Below the pieces are notes generated by a model. The model did not search any database. It was not told the DNA's origin and was given only the letters and a program-made list of their open reading frames with translations. A DNA stretch of 64,000 bases from CAVVAL01 sp963740215. Its GTDB lineage: Bacteria > Actinomycetota > Actinomycetes > Mycobacteriales > Cryptosporangiaceae. Position 1 is the first letter of the stretch; each line of letters begins with the position of its first letter. The stretch lies in contig CAVUDJ010000019.1 in assembly GCA_963740215.1 (NCBI GenBank), forward strand, positions 248,001 to 312,000, read 5' to 3'. A program made the position numbers and the translations under genes. Shown here one piece after another: positions 44,675 through 52,476 of the stretch.

Positions 44675-44916
44675 GGTGGGCTCCTGTGGGGTGGGCTCCG
44701 GGGTGCTATCTGCGCTCATCTCGGGCCGGCTCTGGCCGCCTGAGCTGCCCAGGCACCAGAAGTCGGATCATTCCCTCCTATGGACAGAGCGGCGTAGCGT
44801 GGTCGCTGGGGATATCGCCGCTCGAAACGTCACATAACAACGACGAAACGGGACGGTAACCGCGTAGTCGGAAATAAAGGTAGGAGGTCTACATCACAAC
44901 GTCAAGGTACTGGTAT

Positions 44917-44929
44917 CTGGTATGCCAAG
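44917..44929. promoter_or_regulatory. GntR/FCD operator upstream of the aldolase gene
   Basis: CTGGTATGCCAAG closely matches CTGGTATACCAG found in front of the regulator gene (46621-46632). A further half site TACTGGTATC lies just upstream (44908-44917). It lies between the divergent GH27 and DapA-family genes. Confidence 0.65.
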
Positions 44930-44972
44930 ATATCAATGCCTGGGCTTTGGGCGGCGACGGGAGGAGAGGGTC

Positions 44973-45893
44973 GTGGAGGGATTCGGAGCGGTCGCAGCGG
45001 CGTTGCGTTCGGTCGTCGCCATCACGGTGACCCCGTTCGACGGCGGCGACCGGATCGACGAGAAGGCGTACGTGTCGGTGGTCGAGCGGATGGTCGTTGG
45101 TGGCGTCCGTGCGGTCACCCCGAACGGCAACACCAGCGAGTTCTACGCGCTCACCCCGGAGGAGCTGGACCGCGCCGTCGCACTCACGGTCGAGGCCGTC
45201 GACGGCAGGGCCACGGTCGTCCCGGGCGTGGGGTACGACGTGGGCCGCGCCGCCGACATGGCCCGCGCCGCACGGCGTCACGGCGCGCAGGCAGTGATGG
45301 TCCACCAGCCCGTCCACCCGTTCCAGTCGACTGACGGCTGGATCGCCTACCACCGAGCGGTCGCCGACGCCGTCCCCGAACTCGGCATGGTCTGCTACGT
45401 GCGGAGCCCGCTCGTGCCGCCCGCCGCCTACGCCGCGCTCGCCGACGCCTGCCCGAACTTCGTCGGGGTGAAGTACGCCGTCCCGGACGTGCTCGCCCTC
45501 GCCGACGCCGTCGCCGCGGTGCCGGACACCCGGCTGGCCTGGGTCTGCGGTCTCGCCGAGACGTGGGCGCCGTTCTTCTGGCTGAGCGGTGCGCGCGGCT
45601 TCACGTCGGGGTTGGCGAACGTCGCCCCCGAACTCTCCGTCCAGCTCTGGCGCCACCTCGACACGGGCGATCAGGGCGCATCTATGCGGCTCTGGTCGAT
45701 TCTCAAGCCGATCGAGGACCTGCGCGCCCAGCGCGGTAGCGCCGACAACGTCTCCGTGGTGAAGGAGGCGCTGGCGCAGCTCGGGCTGTGCGGGCGTGCC
45801 GTCCGGCCGCCGATCACCGAACTCGTCCCCGCCGACCGGGTCGAGGTGGCGCGCATCATCGGCGCCTGGGGAGCCGCGGCCTCAGCGGCCTAG
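44973..45893 (+). CDS. DapA-family (dihydrodipicolinate synthase-like) aldolase/dehydratase
   Basis: A 306-residue TIM-barrel enzyme: VVAITVTPFDGGDRIDEKAY, AVTPNGNTSEFYALTPEELD (in place of the GTTGE motif), VVPGVGYDVGRAADMARAA, CYVRSPLVPPAAYAALADAC and NFVGVKYAVPD, where the Lys forms the Schiff base. The altered GTTGE region points away from lysine synthesis and towards 2-keto-3-deoxy sugar-acid aldolase or dehydratase activity, which fits the dehydratase in the divergent operon. GTG 44973 follows GGGAGGAGAGGG; an ATG at 44922 lies next to the operator and is less likely. Confidence 0.87.
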   Translation: MEGFGAVAAALRSVVAITVTPFDGGDRIDEKAYVSVVERMVVGGVRAVTPNGNTSEFYALTPEELDRAVALTVEAVDGRATVVPGVGYDVGRAADMARAARRHGAQAVMVHQPVHPFQSTDGWIAYHRAVADAVPELGMVCYVRSPLVPPAAYAALADACPNFVGVKYAVPDVLALADAVAAVPDTRLAWVCGLAETWAPFFWLSGARGFTSGLANVAPELSVQLWRHLDTGDQGASMRLWSILKPIEDLRAQRGSADNVSVVKEALAQLGLCGRAVRPPITELVPADRVEVARIIGAWGAAASAA

Positions 45894-45917
45894 ACACTGG
45901 GGTCTGCCTCGAAGTCC

Positions 45918-46583
45918 CTAGTTGGAGCGGGCTTCCTCGATGCGGCTGACCGACTGCTCGATGTGGCGCCGCATCAACCGCTCAGCCGCCGCGGCCTGAC
46001 CGGACGCGACCATCTCCAGGATCTCCTGGTGCTCGGCGTACTCCGCCCGCCAGGTGGGCCAGTGCTCCCACAGCAGGTTGACCGCGCCGAGCGCGGCCAG
46101 ATCCTGGAGGTCGTCGAGTTTGGCCGTGACGAGGTCGTTGTCGCAGTGCGAGTACATCGCGCGGTGGAACCGGCGGTTGGCGAGGCTCAGCTGGGTGTGG
46201 TCCTCGGCGGGCAGAAGCTCGCGGGCCTCGTCGAGCGCGATGCGTGCGTCGGTGAGGTCGGGCAGCGGGTCGAGCCGGGCCGCGCGCGACACCGCCCACG
46301 GTTCGAGCAGCATCCGCACCTCGTAGCACTTGCGGATGTCGTCGAGGGTCAGCCGCCGCACCGTCACGCCGCGATTCGGGTTGACCGACACCAGCCCGCT
46401 CGTGGACAGCGCGATGAGCGCCTCGCGTACGGGAGTCTTGGAGACGCCGAGCAGCATCGCGAGCCGCCGTTCGACCAGTGTCTCGCCGGGCTTGAGCTGC
46501 CCCGACAGGATCGCGGCGCGGATCGAGTCGGCGACGAGGTCCGACGCCGTCGTGGCGCGCGCGACCGGCTGCAGGGCACCCAT
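45918..46583 (-). CDS. GntR-family regulator with FCD domain
   Basis: A 221-residue regulator: winged helix ASDLVADSIRAAILSGQLKP, GVSKTPVREALIALSTSG and GVTVRRLTLDDIRKCYEVRM, then an all-helical FCD ligand-binding domain (LANRRFHRAMYSHCDNDLVT, AEYAEHQEILEMVASGQAAA, MRRHIEQSVSRIEEA) with His/Asp metal ligands. FCD regulators of this type sense sugar acids. ATG 46583 is preferred for its GGAGAG site and normal distance to the DNA-binding domain; GTG codons at 46616-46619 are alternatives. It is convergent with the aldolase gene and has the palindrome CTGGTATACCAG upstream, so it should control itself and the cluster. Confidence 0.9.
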   Translation of the reverse strand: MGALQPVARATTASDLVADSIRAAILSGQLKPGETLVERRLAMLLGVSKTPVREALIALSTSGLVSVNPNRGVTVRRLTLDDIRKCYEVRMLLEPWAVSRAARLDPLPDLTDARIALDEARELLPAEDHTQLSLANRRFHRAMYSHCDNDLVTAKLDDLQDLAALGAVNLLWEHWPTWRAEYAEHQEILEMVASGQAAAAERLMRRHIEQSVSRIEEARSN

Positions 46584-46620
46584 GCCGCTCTCCGCCGCCG
46601 CGCTCGCATCCGTCACCACT

Positions 46621-46632
46621 CTGGTATACCAG
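46621..46632. promoter_or_regulatory. Palindromic operator CTGGTATACCAG of the GntR/FCD gene
   Basis: A perfect 12-base palindrome, 38 bp upstream of the preferred ATG of the GntR/FCD gene; TGGTATACCA is the form bound by several FCD-type GntR regulators. It implies autoregulation. Confidence 0.7.
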
Positions 46633-46643
46633 CCCCTGCCCAC

Positions 46644-46690
46644 CGGTGCGGTTCATTTGCGCCCGCCAGGGGCGCAAATGAACCGCACCG
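46644..46690. terminator. Long perfect palindrome, family Q copy 5
   Basis: Perfect 21-base arms (46644-46664 beginning CGGTGCGGTTCATTTGCG, and 46670-46690) with a five-base loop, downstream of the small membrane-protein gene and upstream of the GntR/FCD gene on the same strand. Confidence 0.75.
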
Positions 46691-46702
46691 GATGGGGCGG
46701 TA

Positions 46703-46888
46703 CTACCGGCGCCGGCTTCGCCAGCCGCCCCAGGCACTGGCGGTACCGATGCCGGCCTGGTGCAGCGCGAGCGCCACCAGTCCGGCGAGCGGGAGCGTCC
46801 AGCCGCTGATCGGCGCGTTCAGGCTGACGTCCGCCAGGTCGAGTATGAGCGCGAGTCCGAAGATGATCGCTGCGACGATGGCTAACAT
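46703..46888 (-). CDS. Small two-helix membrane protein
   Basis: A 61-residue protein: MLAIVAAIIFGLALILDLAD, a short loop with NAPISGW, a second hydrophobic stretch TLPLAGLVALALHQAGIG and a basic tail (WRSRRR). GAGAGGACG precedes the ATG. Short proteins of this plan are frequent in actinomycetes with no assigned function. It is divergent from otsB. Confidence 0.6.
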   Translation of the reverse strand: MLAIVAAIIFGLALILDLADVSLNAPISGWTLPLAGLVALALHQAGIGTASAWGGWRSRRR

Positions 46889-46978
46889 GCCGTCCGTCCT
46901 CTCTCGGGGGTCTAGTCCTTACCCAATCCGGCGTCCGTCCATGCAGGAGGTAGGGGCAGGTTCGGTAGCGTGGGCAGC

Positions 46979-47797
46979 ATGGATGAGCGCTCGACTGCCC
47001 CGCGATGGTCCAATGGTGTCGCCACGGCGCTCGACGTCACGTCGTCAGACCCTGCGCGCTGCGGCTTCTTCTTCGACTTCGACGGCACGCTGGCGCCGAT
47101 CCAGGACGATCCCGAGACGGTACGGCCGGTTGCCGGCACTGTAGATCCGCTGGCCCGGCTGGCCACGCTCGTCGGTCGGGTGGCCGTGGTCTCCGCGCGT
47201 CCGGTCGAGTTCCTGCGCCGGCACCTGGCGGCGGTCGAGCCGATCACGCTCCACGGCCTGTACGGCCTGGAGTCCAGCCGCGACGGAGACACCGTCACCG
47301 TTGACGAGGCACTGCCGTGGATCCCCGTCGTCGCCGCCCTCGCCGAGCGGGCTCGTGCCGAGCTGCCGGCCGGTGCGCTGGTCGAGTTCAAGCGGCTGTC
47401 CGTGGCGCTGCACTACCGCACGGCGCCGGCGCTGGCGGCCGACGTCGAGGCATGGGCTGCGGTCGAGGCGGAACGGCTGGGGCTCCGGATCCAGACCGGA
47501 CGGATGGTCGTCGAGTTGAAGCCGCCGGTGCAGCGCGACAAGGGCAACGTGATCGCGGAGGAGCTCGGCGACCTGCGCTGCGCCTGGTACTTCGGGGACG
47601 ACGTCGCCGACCTGGCCGCGTTCCAGGCCGTGTCCGAGCGCGAGAAGTCCGACGCGTCGTTCACAGGCGTGCGGGTGGCGGTGGCCAACCCCGAGACGGG
47701 TGCCGCGATCACGGGCGCCGCCGACCTCGTGCTGGACTCCCCGTACGCGGTACCTGAGCTGCTCAGCGCGGTCGTGGCGGCTATCGGAGCGCGCTGA
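46979..47797 (+). CDS. otsB: Trehalose-6-phosphate phosphatase
   Basis: A 272-residue HAD phosphatase: CGFFFDFDGTLAPIQDDPET (the DxDGT nucleophile motif), VAVVSARPVEFLRRHL, ITLHGLYGLESSRDGDTVTV, VVELKPPVQRDKGNVIAEEL (conserved Lys) and CAWYFGDDVADLAAFQAVSE (GDD metal ligands). It completes the OtsA-OtsB trehalose route by dephosphorylating trehalose 6-phosphate. OtsA is not next to it. Together with TreY-TreZ at 26-32 kb the window encodes parts of two trehalose routes. ATG 46979 is used; a GTG nine bases earlier is also possible. Confidence 0.9.
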   Translation: MDERSTAPRWSNGVATALDVTSSDPARCGFFFDFDGTLAPIQDDPETVRPVAGTVDPLARLATLVGRVAVVSARPVEFLRRHLAAVEPITLHGLYGLESSRDGDTVTVDEALPWIPVVAALAERARAELPAGALVEFKRLSVALHYRTAPALAADVEAWAAVEAERLGLRIQTGRMVVELKPPVQRDKGNVIAEELGDLRCAWYFGDDVADLAAFQAVSEREKSDASFTGVRVAVANPETGAAITGAADLVLDSPYAVPELLSAVVAAIGAR

Positions 47798-47996
47798 CTC
47801 GGAATTGATGTCCTGTCGACTAATCCAGGACGCCGCTACGTGCGTACTCCCCACCATGAAGGTGCACGTGCACTTCCCGTCGCCGGTAGCCGCTGGGCCC
47901 GACGACGGGTGAATGGGCGGGCACGGTGGTTGTCGTTCCCGGTCGGTGACCACCGTGCTCTGCCTCTCTCAACGCACCGCAGGAAGGGGAGCAGCC

Positions 47997-48236
47997 ATGG
48001 TCATGCATCAGGAGCCGGCCGCGGTCACCCGCGCCCGCACAACCGCGGACCGCACCCGCCCGACGGCGACCGCCATCGAAGCAGCCCGCCGGGTCCAGTC
48101 GATGCATCGCCGCGTCTGCGTCCCGGAGCCGGTGTGCCGCTGGTGCCTCCGGTCCTGGCCGTGCCCGGGTGACCGCTGGGCCACGCAGGTACTTCACCGA
48201 CTCGCGGAGGCGCTGAGGAACAACCGGCGTGGATAG
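47997..48236 (+). CDS. Small Cys-rich protein of unknown function
   Basis: A 79-residue protein with a strong AGGAAGGGGA site before the ATG. The N-terminal half is Arg/Thr/Ala-rich; the second half holds four Cys in VCVPEPVCRWCLRSWPCPGD (spacing CX5CX2CX5C), likely to bind zinc or form disulfides, then a basic helix ATQVLHRLAEALRNNRRG. It overlaps the next gene by eight bases. I do not recognise it. The preceding 47798-47996 shows no other feature. Confidence 0.6.
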   Translation: MVMHQEPAAVTRARTTADRTRPTATAIEAARRVQSMHRRVCVPEPVCRWCLRSWPCPGDRWATQVLHRLAEALRNNRRG

Positions 48237-48426
48237 CGCCGACCTGTTCACCCTCGTCTCGTCAGGAGCTTGGGTGCTCGGGCTGGCGTTCGGATACCTG
48301 CTCGGCTACATCGCCGGGCAGGCACGGTCACGTCGCAGGGCCCGTGGCAGTACCACGCCGAGAACCCGCCGGGACATCCGGCGCGCGGTGACCGTTCCGC
48401 TGCCGCCGATGATGCCCCGGCGCTGA
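48229..48426 (+). CDS. Small single-span membrane protein
   Basis: A 65-residue protein: VDSADLFTLVSSGAWVLGLA with FGYLLGYIAGQA forms one membrane helix, followed by a very basic tail (RSRRRARGSTTPRTRRDIRR). The GTG start overlaps the end of the Cys-rich gene, so the two small proteins are probably made together. Function unknown. Confidence 0.5.
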   Translation: MDSADLFTLVSSGAWVLGLAFGYLLGYIAGQARSRRRARGSTTPRTRRDIRRAVTVPLPPMMPRR

Positions 48427-48433
48427 CCGCTCG

Positions 48434-50128
48434 CTAGTCGTGCAGGTGGGCGGTCCACACAGTGCCGTCCCACCAGCGCAGCCGTGCCTCGCCGTAGGGG
48501 TCCGGGTACCACGCGGCCACGGCCGGTGCTTGACCCTGCGACGCCACCTGCGCCTTGCCGCTGTGCGGGCGCTGGCCGGTCTGGCCGAGGCCCGGCACGC
48601 CTGGACCTGGCACGCCTGGACCGATGGCGCCTTGGCCGATGGCGCCTTGGCCGATGGCGCCTTGGCCGGTCTGGTCGATGGACGCGAAGCCCGAGGTGTG
48701 GCGGTTCGGCCGGCGCGGCATGGTGTCCGCGATCGCCTGGTCGACCTCGTCCTCGGGGACCTCCAGCAGCTTGCCCACCGCGAGCAGGTCGTCGCGCTCG
48801 GCTTCGGTCAGCTGGTGGTTGGTCCACGCGGTGGACGCGAGGTTGCGCAGGTACGTGCGGTGCACCTCGGCCTGCTCCGCCTCGAAGATGGCCAGCGCGG
48901 AGGCGAGGTCCTTGAGGTGGATCGCCTCGGTGAATGACAGGATGCGGTCGGAGACGGCGCTGTCGATCGCGCCGAGGTACGTGGCGACCGTGTCGGACTC
49001 GCCGGGCTGGCGCGGCGCCGCCTCGACCATGTCGGCGACGTGCTCTGCCTCGTCAGGCTTGCTGTCTCCGCCGGGCGCCGTCGCCGGTTCGGCGGCGGCC
49101 GGGTCGTTGGCGGCCGGGTCGTTGGCGGCCGTGTCGTTGGCGGCTGGGTCGTCGGCTGGCTTGGGACGCGGCGACGGGCGCGGGCGGGGTGACGGCTTCG
49201 GGCGATCGGACGCGGTCGCCTCCGGCTTGCCCTCCGCGGCGGCCTCGGGTTCGCCGGCCGGCTTCGCCACCGGGACCGGCGCGCTCGCGACAGGCCGCGT
49301 GGCGCGGATCGGCTCACCGGGCCGCACCGGTTCCCCTGACACAGGGCGCGCGGCCCGAACCGGATCACCCGACACAGGGCGCGCGGCCCGAACCGGATCA
49401 CCCGACACAGGGCGCGTGGCCCGGATCGAGGGCACCGAGCCGTCCGCGGGCCGCGTCGCGCGGATCGACGGCACCTCGCGCGGGGGCTCGGTGACCGCCG
49501 GCTCGGGGCGGCGCACCAGCGGGAAGTCCCGCACCTGCGTGTGCGGCCAGGCCAGCCGGCGCGCCTTGTCGAGGCTGTCGAGCCACGGCGACGGGAGCGT
49601 TTCCCGGTGTGCGAGGAAGCGGGCGAACAGAGCGCTGGCGGCGCGGGCACGGCTCAGCGCCGAGCGCGGCCCGTCGATCGGGATGCCCGCCGCCGCGCAG
49701 CACTGCTCTAGCGTGCGTCCGGGCAGGCTGGGCAGGTAACGGGGCGCGTGCGTCATCGTGCAGATAACGGGCACGTGCGGCATCGAGACGCCGACCCGGC
49801 GGTACTCCTCGTCGAGGAACGCCGTGGTGAAGAGGAGGTTGTGGCCCACCACGACCTTGCCCGCGAGCCAGCCCTGAAGCCAGCCGGCGATCGAGCCGAA
49901 CCGCGGCGCGCCGGCCAGGTGCTCGGGCCGGATGCCGTGCGCCTCGACCGAGCCGAGGTCGCCCCCGGGATCGAGGAGCGTCGAAGCCTCGCCGAGCGGC
50001 GCGCCCTTGAGGTCGAGGATCACCACCGCAAGTTCGACGATGCGGTGCTCGCGCGGGCTCAGTCCGGTGGTCTCCACGTCGACGACCACCCACGCGGGGT
50101 CGCCGGGCTGGGTCGTGGCTGAAGTCAT
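48434..50128 (-). CDS. DnaQ-like 3'-5' exonuclease fused to a DUF2510 domain
   Basis: A 564-residue fusion. Residues 8-185 form a DEDD-type exonuclease: WVVVDVETTGLSPREHRIVE (first Asp/Glu), VVGHNLLFTTAFLDEEYRRV, TLEQCCAAAGIPI and RSALSRARAASALFARFLA. A long low-complexity linker follows (repeats of VSGDPVRAARP, then Pro/Lys/Arg and AANDP repeats), next a helical region (LASTAWTNHQLTEAERDDLL) and GQGAI repeats. The C-terminus is a DUF2510 domain, AWYPDPYGEARLRWWDGTVW. DUF2510 is usually on membrane or surface proteins, so its fusion to a nuclease is unusual. ATG 50128 starts just before the exonuclease. Confidence 0.85.
   Translation of the reverse strand: MTSATTQPGDPAWVVVDVETTGLSPREHRIVELAVVILDLKGAPLGEASTLLDPGGDLGSVEAHGIRPEHLAGAPRFGSIAGWLQGWLAGKVVVGHNLLFTTAFLDEEYRRVGVSMPHVPVICTMTHAPRYLPSLPGRTLEQCCAAAGIPIDGPRSALSRARAASALFARFLAHRETLPSPWLDSLDKARRLAWPHTQVRDFPLVRRPEPAVTEPPREVPSIRATRPADGSVPSIRATRPVSGDPVRAARPVSGDPVRAARPVSGEPVRPGEPIRATRPVASAPVPVAKPAGEPEAAAEGKPEATASDRPKPSPRPRPSPRPKPADDPAANDTAANDPAANDPAAAEPATAPGGDSKPDEAEHVADMVEAAPRQPGESDTVATYLGAIDSAVSDRILSFTEAIHLKDLASALAIFEAEQAEVHRTYLRNLASTAWTNHQLTEAERDDLLAVGKLLEVPEDEVDQAIADTMPRRPNRHTSGFASIDQTGQGAIGQGAIGQGAIGPGVPGPGVPGLGQTGQRPHSGKAQVASQGQAPAVAAWYPDPYGEARLRWWDGTVWTAHLHD
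48621..48665. repeat. Three tandem 15-bp units inside the exonuclease gene
   Basis: CCGATGGCGCCTTGG is repeated three times exactly (48621-48665). It encodes the QGAIG repeat of the linker before the DUF2510 domain. Confidence 0.85.
49339..49404. repeat. Two identical 33-bp units inside the exonuclease gene
   Basis: Units at 49339-49371 and 49372-49404 are identical (beginning ACACAGGGCGCGCGGCCCGA) and degenerate copies flank them. They encode the 11-residue linker repeat VSGDPVRAARP. Recent slippage or unequal exchange is implied. Confidence 0.85.
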
Positions 50129-50180
50129 CGCCGCCGAGGATACGTGCCGCCGATGTAGCGCGAACTGGCAGGCTATGCGG

Positions 50181-51158
50181 ATGCTGCACCTACGCCTCAT
50201 CGTGCCTGTCGACCAGGCGGCCGACGTGCTCAACTTCCTGCAGGGTGACGCCGCCGTGACGAACGTCGTCGTGCTCTCCGGCGCTGCCCGGCAGCCGGCC
50301 GGCGACGTCGTGCTGTGTGACGTAGCCAGGGAGGGCGCGAGCGCCGTGCTGGAGGGCCTGCGCGAGCTGCGGATCGACCAGACGGGCTCGATCGCGCTGG
50401 AGAACGTCGACGTGTCGCTGTCCGAGGTCGCGCGAGAGGCGTCCCGGGCCGCGCCTGGTCACCGAGCCGACGCGCTGGTGTGGGAGGAGGTCGAGTCCCG
50501 CACCCACGAGGAGACCACGCTGTCGGTCACCTATCTGGCGTTCATGATCATCGCCACGATGATCGCGGGCATCGGCGTCCTCCTGGATCAGCCGATCCTC
50601 ATCGTCGGCGCGATGGTCGTCGGCCCCGAGTTCGGACCGCTCGCCGCGCTCTGCGTCGCGCTGGTGCAGTGGCGGGCCCCACTGGCGGCCAGGTCGGCGC
50701 TCGCGCTAGTCGTGGGCTTCCCGGTCGGGATGGTTGGCACGGTGCTGCTCACTTGGCTCATGGACTGGTGGGATCTGTCCAGCCGCGCCGATCTGCTCAC
50801 CGACCGTGCGCTGGACTTCATCTGGCAGCCGGACGCCACGTCGTGGATCGTCGGCTTCCTGGCCGGAGTCGCCGGAATGCTCTCGCTGACGTCGTCGAAG
50901 TCAGGCGCGCTCGTCGGCGTGCTCATCTCCGTGACGACCATCCCCGCGGCGGCGCATGTCGCGGTGGCTGCGGCGTACGGCGTTTGGGACGAGGCCTGGG
51001 GGTCGGCGGTCCAGCTCGGCGTCAATGTCGCGGCGATCGTCGTGGCCGGCACGTTGACGTTGGTCATCCAGCGGTTGTGGTGGTCACGGGGGCGCATGCG
51101 AGCCCCGCGCACCGCCCGTTCCGCAGCGGTAGCGGCGCGTGCCGCCAAGGGGTCGTGA
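50181..51158 (+). CDS. DUF389 family membrane protein
   Basis: A 325-residue protein: an N-terminal soluble ACT-like region (LHLRLIVPVDQAADVLNFLQ, SGAARQPAGDVVLCDVAREG), then EEVESRTHEETTLSVTYLAF and a six-helix membrane domain (MIIATMIAGIGVLLDQPILI, VGAMVVGPEFGPLAALCVAL, SWIVGFLAGVAGMLSLTSSK, AAIVVAGTLTLVIQRLW). This is the DUF389 layout; the function is not known, transport being suspected. The start is ATG 50181 or 50175. Its stop overlaps the ATG of the CoA-transferase gene (TGATG), suggesting coupling. Confidence 0.88.
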   Translation: MLHLRLIVPVDQAADVLNFLQGDAAVTNVVVLSGAARQPAGDVVLCDVAREGASAVLEGLRELRIDQTGSIALENVDVSLSEVAREASRAAPGHRADALVWEEVESRTHEETTLSVTYLAFMIIATMIAGIGVLLDQPILIVGAMVVGPEFGPLAALCVALVQWRAPLAARSALALVVGFPVGMVGTVLLTWLMDWWDLSSRADLLTDRALDFIWQPDATSWIVGFLAGVAGMLSLTSSKSGALVGVLISVTTIPAAAHVAVAAAYGVWDEAWGSAVQLGVNVAAIVVAGTLTLVIQRLWWSRGRMRAPRTARSAAVAARAAKGS

Positions 51159-52249
51159 TGGGTCCGCTGAACGGGATCCGCGTACTTGAGATCGCCAGCC
51201 TGGCGCCGGCGCCGTTCGGGTGCATGATCCTGGCCGACCTCGGCGCCGAGGTGCTGCGTGTCGACCGTGCGTCCGGGGGCGGGCTGGGGCCGCCACTCGG
51301 CCGCGGGCGCCGCTCGGTGGCGGTCGATCTCAAGCACCCCGACGGTCCAGCCGCTGTCCTGCGGCTCGTCGAGAGCGCGGACGTGCTGGTCGAAGGCTTC
51401 CGGCCCGGTGTCGCCGAGCGGATCGGCATCGGGCCGCAGCCGTGCCTCGCGCGCAACCCGCAGCTCGTCTACGCCCGGATGACCGGCTGGGGCCAGGACG
51501 GGCCGCTCGCGCCGCGCGCTGGCCACGACATCAACTACATCGCGGTCGCGGGTGCTCTGGAGCCGATAGGTCGAGCCGGGGAGCGTCCGGTGCCGCCGCT
51601 CAACCTCGTCGGCGACTTCGGCGGCGGCGGGATGCTGCTCGCGGTGGGCGTGCTCGCCGCGCTGGTGGAGCGCGAACGGTCGGGTGCCGGCCAGGTGGTG
51701 GACGCCGCGATGGTCGACGGCGCCGCGCTGCTCACCACGTTCCTGCACGGCATGCGCAACGGGGGGATGTGGTCGCACCCGCGCGGCGAGAACCTGCTGG
51801 ACGGTGGCGCGCCCTTCTACGACACGTACGTCACCGCAGACGGTAGGTACGTGGCGGTCGGTGCGATCGAGCCGCAGTTCTACGCGGCGCTGCTCGCCGG
51901 GCTCGACCTCGCGGAGGAGGAACTGCCCGCCCAACTCGACCGGTCCGGATGGCCAGTGCTGCGGGAACGGTTCGCGGCGGTCTTCGCCGGCCGGACCCGT
52001 GACGAGTGGGCGGCGCTGTTCGCCGGCACCGACGCCTGCGTCACGCCGGTACTGGCACCGGACGAGGCGGCGGCGCACCCGCACAACGTCGCCCGCGGAG
52101 TGTTCGTCGATGGCGCGCCGGCACCCGCGCCGAGGTTCAGTCGCACACCCGCCGAACACTCCGCTGACCTGCGGATGGACGCCTGGGACGGGTGGGGTCT
52201 GACCGGCGCCGAGCTCGCGGAGTTCAGGGCGTCCGGGGCGGTCGGCTGA
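51158..52249 (+). CDS. CaiB/BaiF-family CoA transferase, alpha-methylacyl-CoA racemase-like
   Basis: A 363-residue protein: GIRVLEIASLAPAPFGCMIL, ADLGAEVLRVDRASGG, RRSVAVDLKHPDGPAAVLRL, DVLVEGFRPGVAERIGIGP, YARMTGWGQDGPLAPRAGHD and NLVGDFGGGGMLLAVGVLAA. The His in RAGHDINYIA and the Asp in LVGDFGGGGM match the catalytic pair of 2-methylacyl-CoA racemases such as the mycobacterial MCR. This points to racemisation of branched acyl-CoA for beta-oxidation rather than CoA transfer. It overlaps the DUF389 gene by one base. Confidence 0.88.
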   Translation: MGPLNGIRVLEIASLAPAPFGCMILADLGAEVLRVDRASGGGLGPPLGRGRRSVAVDLKHPDGPAAVLRLVESADVLVEGFRPGVAERIGIGPQPCLARNPQLVYARMTGWGQDGPLAPRAGHDINYIAVAGALEPIGRAGERPVPPLNLVGDFGGGGMLLAVGVLAALVERERSGAGQVVDAAMVDGAALLTTFLHGMRNGGMWSHPRGENLLDGGAPFYDTYVTADGRYVAVGAIEPQFYAALLAGLDLAEEELPAQLDRSGWPVLRERFAAVFAGRTRDEWAALFAGTDACVTPVLAPDEAAAHPHNVARGVFVDGAPAPAPRFSRTPAEHSADLRMDAWDGWGLTGAELAEFRASGAVG

Positions 52250-52354
52250 TGTCCATCACCGCGCGCACACTTACGGAGCTTCAAGGGGCCAGGTTCAACC
52301 TTTTGCCCGAATCGGGTGTGACCCTGCTCACATAACTTGACTTCCTCGAACCTC

Positions 52355-52383
52355 TGAACCTTTTCGCTCCAGCCCCACGTATT
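52355..52383 (+). promoter_or_regulatory. SigL-type (ECF) promoter candidate of the COG4315 lipoprotein gene
   Basis: TGAACC (52355-52360), a 17-base spacer and CGTATT (52378-52383). The -35 and CGT core match the pattern of SigL-group ECF promoters; the gene starts 94 bp downstream. Confidence 0.5.
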
Positions 52384-52476
52384 CCCCGATGACGCCGCCG
52401 GATGGGACTGACAAAACGGTCACTTCCCGGCGCGACCGGGCAAGACCGAGAGCGAACGATAGGCATGGAGGACATC

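Noticed and set aside
49339..49404. Regular repeats that could suggest a CRISPR array
   Set aside because: Units are directly abutting with no spacers, in frame with the protein, and encode a Pro/Arg linker; no cas gene is near.
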